This document shows positions 30,901 to 38,806 of a stretch of 43,950 nucleotides of DNA, in pieces. The stretch comes from a virus. The notes below the pieces were generated by a model. That model searched no databases and was not told the DNA's origin. It saw only the letters and a program-made list of their open reading frames with translations. Made by a program: the position numbers and the translations under genes. Numbering within the stretch: the first letter of the stretch is position 1; the number at the start of each line of letters is the position of its first letter. The stretch spans positions 1-43,950 of IMG/VR virus record IMGVR_UViG_3300037258_001193. The stretch is one strand, 5' to 3'.

Positions 30901-31458
30901 ATGCTCCCAGAAGGCCTCAAGATTTCAGGAAAGGTGACCGTGCGCTCACATCCAGCGGGAACGCTCCATCTCTACGAGAGCTTGGTGAAATTGGGACGCC
31001 TCGAACTTGCCCGCGAGCTTTTGGCTGACGGTAAAGTCGAGGTGGTGCAGAAGAATCTCATCGTCGATTCGTCGAATTACGGCATTGACATTCTTGTGCA
31101 GTATCTCATCAGCGCGTATAGCGGGTCGTTCAGCTTTCCCCTCGGCATCGCATGGGGAGAAATCGGTACCGGATCAACGACACCGAGCGCGGGCGACACC
31201 GCCCTTACCACACCGACGAACCGCGCCGCGGTGTCCTATGCAATGGATTCCGGCCTCAATACCGCGGTGATCCAATTCTTCTTTCCTGACAGCGTCCTCG
31301 CAAACGAGACGTATTACGAATGCGGCACGTTCATCGGCGGCTCGTCAACGATCGGAAGCGGGAACATGTTCAACCACGCACTCTTCGAAACGCCGTATTC
31401 AAAATCTTCGGGAACTGACACGACATTGGAGGTTGATATAAGCATTGCGAACTCCTGA
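30901..31458 (+). CDS. Tail-tip structural protein
   Basis: The 185-residue, beta-rich protein has YGIDILVQYLISAYSG, FPLGIAWGEIGTGSTTPS and VIQFFFPDSVLANETYYECGTFIGG, a pattern that recurs in phage tail-fibre attachment or baseplate wedge proteins of unassigned name. It is between the hub and the glycine-rich fibre, followed two bases later by the fibre gene. Confidence 0.7.
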   Translation: MLPEGLKISGKVTVRSHPAGTLHLYESLVKLGRLELARELLADGKVEVVQKNLIVDSSNYGIDILVQYLISAYSGSFSFPLGIAWGEIGTGSTTPSAGDTALTTPTNRAAVSYAMDSGLNTAVIQFFFPDSVLANETYYECGTFIGGSSTIGSGNMFNHALFETPYSKSSGTDTTLEVDISIANS

Positions 31459-31460
31459 AC

Positions 31461-33350
31461 ATGAAATCCCGTCCAATCGGACCCGGACAAAATATCCTCG
31501 CATCGCAGAATAACGACAAGCGTGACGATGCACGAGCTGGTTCGTTCCTTTTGGCGCACCAGATGTTCGGCACGTTGGCGCTCGGGACCGCACCCGCAAA
31601 CGGCGACACGGTCACCGTGAACGTGAGCGGCAATGCGATCGTTATAAAAGCGGTGACCGGCACTCCGACGAACCCCAACGACGTGAAAGCTCCAGGCACA
31701 CCCCTCGGATGGGCCACGAATGTCCTCAACTTCCTTCGTCGTCCGGACCTCACGAATGCGAATCAGGTCGCGGCGACCATCGCAAATCAGCAGTTCCTTC
31801 AGTACGTCGGATGGGCATGGCCCGGCAGCACGACGAATATCGTCCCCTTCTCCCTCGACAAGAACGTCAACGGCAACAGCAACCTTGTCACGAGTTTTAG
31901 CATGTCCACGACGACGTCCGGCAACACATGGACCGCAAACACCATGGCGCTTTACGTCGAAGATGGTACTTATTTCATCGGCAACAACCGATATTTCTTC
32001 CTCGGCGGCTCGACGCTCACCGTCACTGCGCCGTCATCCCATCCGCGCATCGACGTCCTTACGATCGACAACGCAGGCACCCTCGCATGGACGACGGGCA
32101 CCGAGAACGCGTCGCCCGTGGCCCCGGCCTACCCGAGCGGCAAGATCCCACTCATCGAGCTTTACAACGTCGTCGGCGAGACCGCCCTCTACGATACCGA
32201 GAACCAGCAGAGCGGCGAGGGATATATCAGCAACGATGTGCGTTCCACCCTCCAGGCGCCCGCCGGCACGACGGCGCCGTTCTCGATCACGGAAGGGAGC
32301 CAATATACCATCTCGCCTACCACCATCAGCTCGACGCAAGGACCGTTCACGAGCAATTTTTCGTATACCGGCAGCATCCAGACGTGGCTTTGTCCTGCGG
32401 GCGTGACAAGCGTCACGATCACGCTGAGTGGTGCAGGAGGAGGTCCAGGCGGGAATAATAGCGGGGGCAGTAAAGGAGGGGAAATCGTCGGAACCTATAC
32501 CGTGGTTCCAAGCACGACGTATTATATCGGCGTCGGACAAGGAGGATCGGCCGGCGGAAGCGCAACCTATGGCGGCGGCGGTGCCGGCGGAGGTGACACG
32601 GCCGGAGGAGTCGCAGGAGGATCTGGCGGCGGCGCGTCGTGGTTCGCGAGTGCGAGCGCATTTTCCCAGGGGAACATCATTATGATTGCAGCGGGAGGAG
32701 GAGGCGCAGGAGGCAATTCCTCTGGCGGCGGCGGCGGGAATGGCGGTGGTACATCGGGCGTCGCAGGAGGCACCACTGGCAGTTCTGTAGGCGGTGGCGC
32801 TGGTACCGCATCCACGGGCGGCAGTGCGGGAACTGGTTCCGGCGGATCGGGCATGACGGGAGGTGCTGCGCTGTCAGGAGGAACTGGCGCATCGAACTAT
32901 GCCGGCGGCGGCGGCGGCGGTAGTGGCTACTATGGCGGCGGCGGCGGCGGCTCTACTAGCATTACGGGCGCAGGCGGCGGCGGCGGATCATCATGGGCTT
33001 CGGGCAGCGTAACCTCTGTCACGAACACGGCTGGCGCCGGATCGAATGCAGGGAGTAATGGCATCGTCTCGCTCGTGTATGATGAAACGCAAACCGTCAC
33101 GCCCGTGCTCCACGGAAACGATTCGATCGGCACCATCGTGATCCCCGGATTCACATCGCCGCTCTCGAACCTCTCTGGCCAGACGATCACCGTGACCTTC
33201 TCGGGAACATTCCCCAATACGCCATTCCTCGCCCTCACCGCGGCCGCAATCGCGGCTGGTGCGAGCATCACTTCATGGTCCACGACGGAGATCGTCCTCT
33301 CCGTGTCGACGGGGACCACCGTGCAATGGCTTGCTATCGGCTACGTCTGA
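31461..33350 (+). CDS. Glycine-rich tail fibre/receptor-binding protein
   Basis: In this 629-residue protein, residues 1-290 are a beta-rich shaft (SKTVTVNVSG-like segments, YVEDGTYFIGNNRYFFLGGSTL). Residues 310-520 are a glycine-rich domain opened by IQTWLCPAGVTSVTITLSGAGG and dominated by runs of Gly broken by Asn/Ser/Ala. The remainder is a beta domain ending WLAIGYV. Polyglycine sandwiches of this kind form the receptor-binding tip of some phages. The low-complexity core could recombine easily, changing host range. Confidence 0.8.
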   Translation: MKSRPIGPGQNILASQNNDKRDDARAGSFLLAHQMFGTLALGTAPANGDTVTVNVSGNAIVIKAVTGTPTNPNDVKAPGTPLGWATNVLNFLRRPDLTNANQVAATIANQQFLQYVGWAWPGSTTNIVPFSLDKNVNGNSNLVTSFSMSTTTSGNTWTANTMALYVEDGTYFIGNNRYFFLGGSTLTVTAPSSHPRIDVLTIDNAGTLAWTTGTENASPVAPAYPSGKIPLIELYNVVGETALYDTENQQSGEGYISNDVRSTLQAPAGTTAPFSITEGSQYTISPTTISSTQGPFTSNFSYTGSIQTWLCPAGVTSVTITLSGAGGGPGGNNSGGSKGGEIVGTYTVVPSTTYYIGVGQGGSAGGSATYGGGGAGGGDTAGGVAGGSGGGASWFASASAFSQGNIIMIAAGGGGAGGNSSGGGGGNGGGTSGVAGGTTGSSVGGGAGTASTGGSAGTGSGGSGMTGGAALSGGTGASNYAGGGGGGSGYYGGGGGGSTSITGAGGGGGSSWASGSVTSVTNTAGAGSNAGSNGIVSLVYDETQTVTPVLHGNDSIGTIVIPGFTSPLSNLSGQTITVTFSGTFPNTPFLALTAAAIAAGASITSWSTTEIVLSVSTGTTVQWLAIGYV

Positions 33351-33358
33351 TCCTCGCC

Positions 33359-33700
33359 ATGACAGTGTCAAAAAATAAACCAAGGAGAGCGTCCCATCCG
33401 GCCGACATCGAGCTCGCACAGCAGATCGCCGAGCTTCGCGGGGTCACAGTTGCGGGCTTCAAAGCAGTGAACGACCATCTCGCGACGCTGAACGGCCGCG
33501 TGGGCAAGCACGACGAACTCTTCGGGAAGATCCTTGGCAATGAAAAATTCCAGGACGGCACGAAGAACGGCATCGGCCTCGCATGGAAAGTCTTCCTTGC
33601 CCTCGTGACCATCGCGCTAGGCGTTTTTGGGATCATCGCTACCTACCATAGCTATCCACACCTGCCCGCCTCGACAAATTCCGCGTATCACACACAATGA
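33359..33700 (+). CDS. XhlA-like membrane protein of the lysis cassette
   Basis: The 113-residue protein has a helical N-terminal half (QQIAELRGVTVAGFKAVNDHLATL) and one C-terminal membrane helix (residues 78-98, VFLALVTIALGVFGIIATY). This architecture fits XhlA-type hemolysin/holin accessory proteins. The start at 33359 overlaps no other gene. It precedes the candidate endolysin. Confidence 0.65.
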   Translation: MTVSKNKPRRASHPADIELAQQIAELRGVTVAGFKAVNDHLATLNGRVGKHDELFGKILGNEKFQDGTKNGIGLAWKVFLALVTIALGVFGIIATYHSYPHLPASTNSAYHTQ

Positions 33701-33707
33701 AATCAAC

Positions 33708-34607
33708 ATGACGCCGTTCCGGTTCACGAAACTTGGAGCCATTCCCTACGAGAGAACCGGAGCGGAACTTCGGGTTGGACAATCGGCGGCGCCGGCGCCG
33801 CAAACCTATGACGATCCCGCGTTCTTCACGACGCCGATCCTCATGCAAGGGGTTTCCCCGGAATGCGGCGGATATTCGCTCGCCTTCGCACTCGCATATC
33901 TCATGAGCCTCAATGCGAAGCTCTCCGGCAGCTTCGCCTATGCCTACGAAAAGACGGTGGACGGGGTGCCGAGCGAAGCAGGGACCCTAATCCCCGCGAT
34001 CGGCGACGCAGCCCAAAAAGCAGGCTCCTGCCTCGATCCGCTCTTCCCCGATGACGGAAACACTGCAACCGATCCGCAAGGCAATAGCACGCCATATTCG
34101 GATGCAACCCCGGCGGCGCTCCAGGACGCGCTCACCCGCGCTGGCTGGATTCCGCTCATGCTCACCGACCTCTCGTGGAACGGCCTGCAGGCCGCGATCT
34201 CGAAATACAAAGCTGTCATCGTGGAAGCGCAAGTCGGCGAGGAATGGTACACCGCGCCGGACGGCGCGACCTCATGGACGGCGGAAAATGTTCTTCCGAT
34301 CCGGCCGCCGAAACAAGTTATCGATGCGCATTTCTTCGCGATCGGCGGACGATACGACGAGACGAACATCTGGTTCGCCAACTCATGGAGCACTGAATGG
34401 GGTGAGAGCGGCTTCGGCTACTTCCAGCAGGATTACATTCCGTTTGTAAAGAACGCGATCGTTCTTTACAAGGCTCCGCCCTCGGTTCAGGCAATCGTGA
34501 ACCACCCGACGCTCACGCAGCCGGAGAAGAATTCCATCATCCAGCAAATTATCGACGATATTGAAGCTGCAGTCGGGCTTGTCTCACAAGAAATCGGGTC
34601 ACTGTAA
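33708..34607 (+). CDS. Papain-like (C1A) cysteine peptidase, candidate endolysin
   Basis: The 299-residue protein has a C1A layout: oxyanion Q47 and catalytic C53 in LMQGVSPECGGYSLAFALAYL, H208 in VIDAHFFAIGG and N225 in WFANSWSTEWGESGFGYF, the NSW motif of papains. No signal peptide and no clear prodomain are present. A C-terminal helical segment (residues 255-299) follows. It lies between two small membrane proteins at the end of the tail genes, where endolysins are normally encoded, suggesting it cleaves peptidoglycan stem peptides, cell-surface proteins, or a virion target. Most endolysins use other folds. Confidence 0.85.
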   Translation: MTPFRFTKLGAIPYERTGAELRVGQSAAPAPQTYDDPAFFTTPILMQGVSPECGGYSLAFALAYLMSLNAKLSGSFAYAYEKTVDGVPSEAGTLIPAIGDAAQKAGSCLDPLFPDDGNTATDPQGNSTPYSDATPAALQDALTRAGWIPLMLTDLSWNGLQAAISKYKAVIVEAQVGEEWYTAPDGATSWTAENVLPIRPPKQVIDAHFFAIGGRYDETNIWFANSWSTEWGESGFGYFQQDYIPFVKNAIVLYKAPPSVQAIVNHPTLTQPEKNSIIQQIIDDIEAAVGLVSQEIGSL

Positions 34608-34608
34608 A

Positions 34609-34617
34609 AAGGTCGAA
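34609..34617 (+). promoter_or_regulatory. AAGGTCGAA motif upstream of the 34635 gene
   Basis: It begins shortly after the peptidase stop and ends 17 bases before the ATG at 34635. Confidence 0.4.
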
Positions 34618-34634
34618 ACCAACTTTCATTTCCA

Positions 34635-34835
34635 ATGAATCTTTCCAAAACGAATTGGACTCTGATCGCGACCGTTGTGATCGCAGTCGGAAACGCCGTC
34701 GTCCCGTTCATGTCAACGCAGGTTTCCGGGATCGTCGTTACGATCCTTTCGGTGATTGCGTTCGCGTTCCATATTTCGGACGTGAATAACGCGGTCGCAA
34801 GCGCGAAAGCTCCTCCAGCCACCTCCGCACAATAG
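34635..34835 (+). CDS. Small two-helix membrane protein, putative holin
   Basis: The 66-residue protein has two membrane helices (residues 7-27, NWTLIATVVIAVGNAVVPFM, and 30-50, VSGIVVTILSVIAFAFHISD) and a short polar tail. Size and place next to the peptidase fit a class II holin that releases the lysin. It is the last gene of the late block. Confidence 0.65.
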   Translation: MNLSKTNWTLIATVVIAVGNAVVPFMSTQVSGIVVTILSVIAFAFHISDVNNAVASAKAPPATSAQ

Positions 34836-34842
34836 TCGAACC

Positions 34843-35056
34843 TCCACACCAGTAGCTCTCACGGACGGGACAGTCCAGATAAGCCGCGCGGCTTGCTCCT
34901 ACAGGAGAACTACTGGCGTGGGCGCTGAACGTCGCGCGCTGGAGATGTGTCGCTTTCGACCCGACACCGATCCAGCGCGGGGCGCTCAAGCAGTAAGGGC
35001 TAACCGGCCCGGCGCTCCACCAGCTCATTTCCAAGTAAATACGAAAGGACAGTCCA
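34843..35056 (+). ncRNA. Structured RNA leader of the DUF932 gene
   Basis: At least six helices are visible: 34845-34855 with 34910-34920 (ten pairs, one mismatch) enclosing hairpins at 34863-34876, 34881-34894 and 34896-34907; then 34935-34943 with 34971-34979 (nine pairs) enclosing 34947-34952 with 34962-34967 (six pairs); and GGGC/GCCC at 34997-35010. GGACAGTCCA occurs at 34868-34877 and again at 35047-35056, touching the ATG at 35057. A cis-regulatory RNA or a separate ncRNA is likely. Confidence 0.65.
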
Positions 35057-35770
35057 ATGACGCTTATGGCGCACACGGGCACGGAATTAATAACCCGCGC
35101 TCAGCTTGCGGAGATACTTCCGCCCGAATCCACCGACACCCACAAGCCCATCGCTCACAGCGTGCTTGTGAACTCCATTCTTGAAACCCTTTCCTTCCGG
35201 CATATCAATGTCGTGAAGGACGAGTATGCCGTGTCAGAAGACGGCATGAAATTATTTGGTGTTCTCGACCTCGAAACCTTGGGCGACGGATACCGATTTT
35301 CCCTTGGATTGAGGAACGCGAACGACAAGTCCATGCGGCTCGGCCTCGTGGTCGGGGTACGGGTTCTCGTATGCGACAACATGGCCTTTTCGGGCGACTT
35401 CACTCCCGTCCTTGCGAAGCACTCCAAGCACTTTGACCTCAACTCCGCTCTCGCGATCGGCGTTGACCAGATGCAACGGAACTTCAAGCCGATGGCCGAC
35501 CAGATCACAAACTGGCGTGCCGCGCAGATCACCGATGGACAAGCGAAAGAGATCATCTATCGCGCGTTCATCGAGGACGAGCTCGACGCTCCGAAACACC
35601 TGGCACGAGTCATTCATCACGAATACTTCGAACCGGCTTTTCCGGACTTCGCGCCCAGGACGAAATGGAGCTTGCAAAACGCTTTCACAAGCGGCTTCAA
35701 GCTCCTCGAACCGGTCCCGCAATTCAAGGCGACCGCCAGTTTCGGCGAATTCTTCAATGCCCTCAACTAG
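35057..35770 (+). CDS. DUF932 family plasmid/phage protein
   Basis: The 237-residue protein shows the DUF932 pattern: THKPIAHSVLVNSILETLS, DEYAVSEDGMKLFGVLDLE, RFSLGLRNANDKSMRLGLVVG, VCDNMAFSGDF, LAKHSKHF, YRAFIEDELDAPKHLARVIH and TKWSLQNAFTSGFK. These proteins are abundant on plasmids and phages; their role is not established. AAAGGACAG lies before the ATG within a repeat shared with the RNA leader upstream. It is translated with a Shine-Dalgarno, unlike the late genes. Confidence 0.88.
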   Translation: MTLMAHTGTELITRAQLAEILPPESTDTHKPIAHSVLVNSILETLSFRHINVVKDEYAVSEDGMKLFGVLDLETLGDGYRFSLGLRNANDKSMRLGLVVGVRVLVCDNMAFSGDFTPVLAKHSKHFDLNSALAIGVDQMQRNFKPMADQITNWRAAQITDGQAKEIIYRAFIEDELDAPKHLARVIHHEYFEPAFPDFAPRTKWSLQNAFTSGFKLLEPVPQFKATASFGEFFNALN

Positions 35771-35778
35771 GAGGAACC

Positions 35779-35928
35779 ATGGACAACCGCTGCCCTCGAT
35801 GCGGATGGCCCAACCCGCCTTCCGTCATCTTCTGTTCACGCCCCGGATGCACGTACCTATATCCGCCCGTCGCCACAATCGGCCGTACCTACCCCGTAGG
35901 CACACGACCTGATGAAAAGAGGAGGTGA
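35779..35928 (+). CDS. Tiny zinc-ribbon protein 1
   Basis: The 49-residue protein has NRCPRCGWPNPPSVIFCSRPGC, a classical four-cysteine zinc ribbon. A strong AGGAGG is five bases before the ATG. It is the second gene of the DUF932 cluster. Partner or nucleic-acid binding is likely but not identified. Confidence 0.65.
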   Translation: MDNRCPRCGWPNPPSVIFCSRPGCTYLYPPVATIGRTYPVGTRPDEKRR

Positions 35929-35980
35929 TTCACCGTCTCGGCGGGTTACAACCCCGCACACCGCCCGAAAGGAGGTTCCT

Positions 35981-36124
35981 ATGATCACCCAGGGAGGGAT
36001 GTATTGCGACGCCTGCAAGCAGGAACTCGACGCGCGGCAAGCAAGCATCGTCGTCCATCTCTCCATCAACAAGACCCAGTACTTCCACTATTTCTGCCTC
36101 GCGCAGAAATTGAACAAGAGGTGA
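35981..36124 (+). CDS. Tiny zinc-ribbon protein 2
   Basis: The 47-residue protein has MYCDACKQELDA followed by HLSINKTQYFHYFCLAQKL. It aligns with the next gene's product (HFCEACGGAIQP, QGRTYQFYFHN, DCLARYI), so the two are paralogues, presumably each binding one zinc. A strong AAGGAGG precedes the ATG. The 52-base gap upstream contains a GCGGG/CCCGC hairpin. Confidence 0.65.
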   Translation: MITQGGMYCDACKQELDARQASIVVHLSINKTQYFHYFCLAQKLNKR

Positions 36125-36127
36125 ATC

Positions 36128-36349
36128 ATGTTTCTCGTTGAGACGATCCACTTCTGCGAGGCCTGTGGGGGCGCGATTCAACCAGACGACGGAACCCCCG
36201 TCAGGCTTGTCATCCAGGGAAGGACCTACCAGTTCTATTTCCACAACAGAAGCACCTCGGACTGTCTTGCACGCTACATCGAGCAAACGCGTCAAGTGTA
36301 CGCGTCGCACAGTCAGTTCGCCGCCGCCCCCGAAAGTAACAACAATTAG
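36128..36349 (+). CDS. Tiny zinc-ribbon protein 3
   Basis: The 73-residue protein has CEACGGAIQPDDGTPVRL, then QFYFHNRSTSDCLARYI, similar to the preceding gene. A GAGGTG lies seven bases before the ATG. The last codons overlap the stem of the terminator. The three ribbons with DUF932 form one SD-led operon. Confidence 0.65.
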   Translation: MFLVETIHFCEACGGAIQPDDGTPVRLVIQGRTYQFYFHNRSTSDCLARYIEQTRQVYASHSQFAAAPESNNN

Positions 36350-36361
36350 GGGCGGTTTTTT
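36324..36361 (+). terminator. Rho-independent terminator of the DUF932 operon
   Basis: CCGCCCC (36324-36330) pairs with GGGGCGG (36349-36355), followed by six T. Confidence 0.85.
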
Positions 36362-36494
36362 ACCTGTGTACAGCGGACTTGCAATCCTTCACAAACAATT
36401 CATGCTTAATGGTGTCGCCAAACCTACCGCCCCACTTGACTGATGGGGATGCGCGAATAAGCGCGGGCCGTGAGTGACAGGACCGGCCAGACAT

Positions 36495-36920
36495 ATGAAA
36501 CGCCTATGGATTGCCCTATTTTTGCCATTTCTAGCCCTTTCGACCATCAAAACCGCCCGATATAGCATTCAGCCACAAACGACCGTCCAGACCGAAATAT
36601 CGGGGAAGGGATGGGTGTATACAGTTCCGTTCACGGTTCACAACGTCCAAACCATCGAAAAGCTGATCCAATGCGAAAGCCAAGGAGTAAATATCACGAG
36701 GCCAGACTCGGACGGAAGGCTTTCTATTGGAATCTTGCAATATCACTTGGGACCCCTCGACACAATGCAAAGCAGCACGTGGGAATCATTTTCGAAGGCG
36801 AGCGGATTAACAGGAAGCCCGGCTATCCCAAGCGATGCGATCCGGATGACCGATTGGGCGATTGACCATGGATTGCTCGGGCATTGGACGTGCGCCCACA
36901 TCCTACATCTTGTGAGTTAA
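36495..36920 (+). CDS. Secreted lysozyme/transglycosylase-like protein
   Basis: The 141-residue protein has an N-terminal signal (KRLWIALFLPFLALS). The domain has EKLIQCESQGVNITRPDSDGRLSIGILQYHL with E61 as the candidate catalytic glutamate, a WESFSKASG segment, and AIRMTDWAIDHGLLGHWTCAHIL, a pattern known from small lysozyme-like transglycosylases. It could degrade peptidoglycan outside the cell, or act as a lysis or entry enzyme. It lies downstream of the terminated DUF932 operon and has no clear Shine-Dalgarno. Confidence 0.7.
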   Translation: MKRLWIALFLPFLALSTIKTARYSIQPQTTVQTEISGKGWVYTVPFTVHNVQTIEKLIQCESQGVNITRPDSDGRLSIGILQYHLGPLDTMQSSTWESFSKASGLTGSPAIPSDAIRMTDWAIDHGLLGHWTCAHILHLVS

Positions 36921-37010
36921 ATCACGTTTTACAGCTTCAGTAATAATTCTTATTCTGTTTTTTAGAACGCAAACAACTCATCTTATTCGCGGTGTTAAAC
37001 TTCGAATACG

Positions 37011-37895
37011 ATGACAAACAAGTTGCAGCCGCTCGTGGAAGTCTTCGGATTTCCGATCGACAACATGAGCGACGAAGCTGCCAGGTACCGTAAGAGCAGG
37101 CTTTGCCCCTTTAACAATAAGGTCCCAAATTGCACGAAAGACAAGCTGAACGACCCGCTCGGGGTATGCGCGGTGTTCGAGCAAGACTTTACGGCTATCA
37201 CCTGTCCGGTGCGGTTCCGCGAGAATTGGATCATCGTGGAAGACGGCGCTGACTTCTTCTTCCCGAAAGGGGCTAGCTGGACCTCGCTCACGGAGGTGCG
37301 GCTGAAAGACAAATACGGGAAGTCTGCAGGCAACATCGATCTCGTCCTGGTCTCGTATGACCACGACGGGAAGATCAAGGATTTTGGCGCGCTGGAGGTC
37401 CAGGGCGTCTACATCTCGGGAAATGTTCGGGATCCCTTCGCGTTCTACATGAAGGATCCCGCGGGTCGAAAGAACATGAACTGGCGCGGAAAGCTCAAAT
37501 ACCCCGGCCCGGACTATCTCTCATCTTCGAGGAAACGCCTCGCGCCGCAGCTCATTTTCAAAGGCGGCATCCTGAATAGTTGGGGAAAGAAATCAGCCGT
37601 GGTTCTTGACCAAGGCTTTTTCAACACCCTCCCAAAGCTCACCGAGGTGCCGAAGGATAAGGCCGAGATCGCTTGGTTCATCTACGATCTCGAACTGAAC
37701 AAAAAGACGAATCGCTTTGTGCTCGTGAGGAAAAAGACGGTTTACACCAAGTTTCTGGAAGCGCTCGAAAAAATCACGCGCTCCGATCCGGGGAAGATGG
37801 AGAGCTTCATGTCCGTTATTCAAAAAAAGCTCGACAAGAAACTGATTGATGGCGTCGAAGAAGAGGACGAAACACCTCTTTCCACTACTGAATAA
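37011..37895 (+). CDS. NotI-family type II restriction endonuclease
   Basis: The 294-residue protein matches the NotI family: VFGFPIDNMSDEAARYRKSRLCPF, NKVPNCTKDKLNDPLGVCAV, ITCPVRFRENWIIVEDGADFFFP, TSLTEVRLKD, AGNIDLVLVSYD, FGALEVQGVYISGN. The four cysteines C32, C41, C53, C65 match NotI's unusual Cys4 metal site, and D110 with E129-x-Q131 are the probable catalytic residues. The adjacent methylase is an adenine enzyme, so the target may not be the NotI site. It probably gives the lysogen protection against other phages. Confidence 0.9.
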   Translation: MTNKLQPLVEVFGFPIDNMSDEAARYRKSRLCPFNNKVPNCTKDKLNDPLGVCAVFEQDFTAITCPVRFRENWIIVEDGADFFFPKGASWTSLTEVRLKDKYGKSAGNIDLVLVSYDHDGKIKDFGALEVQGVYISGNVRDPFAFYMKDPAGRKNMNWRGKLKYPGPDYLSSSRKRLAPQLIFKGGILNSWGKKSAVVLDQGFFNTLPKLTEVPKDKAEIAWFIYDLELNKKTNRFVLVRKKTVYTKFLEALEKITRSDPGKMESFMSVIQKKLDKKLIDGVEEEDETPLSTTE

Positions 37896-37912
37896 AAACC
37901 TATAATGAAGTT

Positions 37913-38806
37913 ATGAATCAATTGGCTCTCTGGACTAGCGAGGCCCCACAGCCGGATCGCGTCGTGAACGTCTCGCAAATTCCCCAGAGGAGCCCATTCC
38001 GCTATCCGGGCGGGAAGACATGGCTCGTTCCTCACATCAGAACGTGGCTCAAGAGCGGCAAAAAGCCGAAGCTCTTTATTGAACCGTTCGTCGGCGGCGG
38101 AATTGTAAGCCTAACGGTCGCGTTCGAGGATTTGGCTGACCAGGTCATCATGGTCGAGCTCGACGACGAGGTCGCGGCCCTGTGGGAAACGATGCTCGGG
38201 GACGACAACGAATGGCTCGCCGAGCGCGTCGTCTCGTTTGACCTTTCCTACGAGTCAGCGAAGGAAGTGATGACTGCTTCCACTGAAAGCCGCCGGGAAA
38301 TCGGATTCCGGACCCTGCTCAAAAACAGAACGTACCACGGCGGGATCCTTGCCCCTGGTAGTGGACTGTTGAAATATGGCGAGGGCGGAAAAGGGATCAA
38401 GTCCCGCTGGTACCCTCAAACTCTTGCGAAGCGCATCCGGAACATCGCCCACGTCCGCGATAAGATCACCTTTATTCAAGGCGACGGGATTGCGATCATT
38501 AGGCAATACGCGAATCGTAAGACGGCCGCATTCCTCGTTGACCCACCCTACACAGCGGGGCGCAAGGGCAAACGCGCCGGCAGCCGTCTCTATACTCACT
38601 TCGAACTTGATCATGATGAGCTCTTTCGGCAGGCCGAGAGAATCCAAGGAAGTCTCTTAATGACCTATGACAATGCCGAAGAAGTAAAGGAAATGGCAGG
38701 GCGCCACGGATTTGAAACCGCTCTGATTTCCATGATGAACACGCATCACGCTACGATGCAGGAGCTCATCATCGGCCACGATCTCCAATGGGCTTCTGAC
38801 TTCTAG
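37913..38806 (+). CDS. D12-class N6-adenine DNA methyltransferase
   Basis: The 297-residue protein has the D12/Dam-type motifs: FRYPGGK (residues 29-35), EPFVGGG (57-63) for S-adenosylmethionine, and DPPYT (210-214) as catalytic motif IV. It would methylate adenine at the restriction site of the neighbouring NotI-type enzyme. The 17-base gap and shared direction fit an R-M pair. The recognition sequence cannot be read from the sequence. Confidence 0.92.
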   Translation: MNQLALWTSEAPQPDRVVNVSQIPQRSPFRYPGGKTWLVPHIRTWLKSGKKPKLFIEPFVGGGIVSLTVAFEDLADQVIMVELDDEVAALWETMLGDDNEWLAERVVSFDLSYESAKEVMTASTESRREIGFRTLLKNRTYHGGILAPGSGLLKYGEGGKGIKSRWYPQTLAKRIRNIAHVRDKITFIQGDGIAIIRQYANRKTAAFLVDPPYTAGRKGKRAGSRLYTHFELDHDELFRQAERIQGSLLMTYDNAEEVKEMAGRHGFETALISMMNTHHATMQELIIGHDLQWASDF

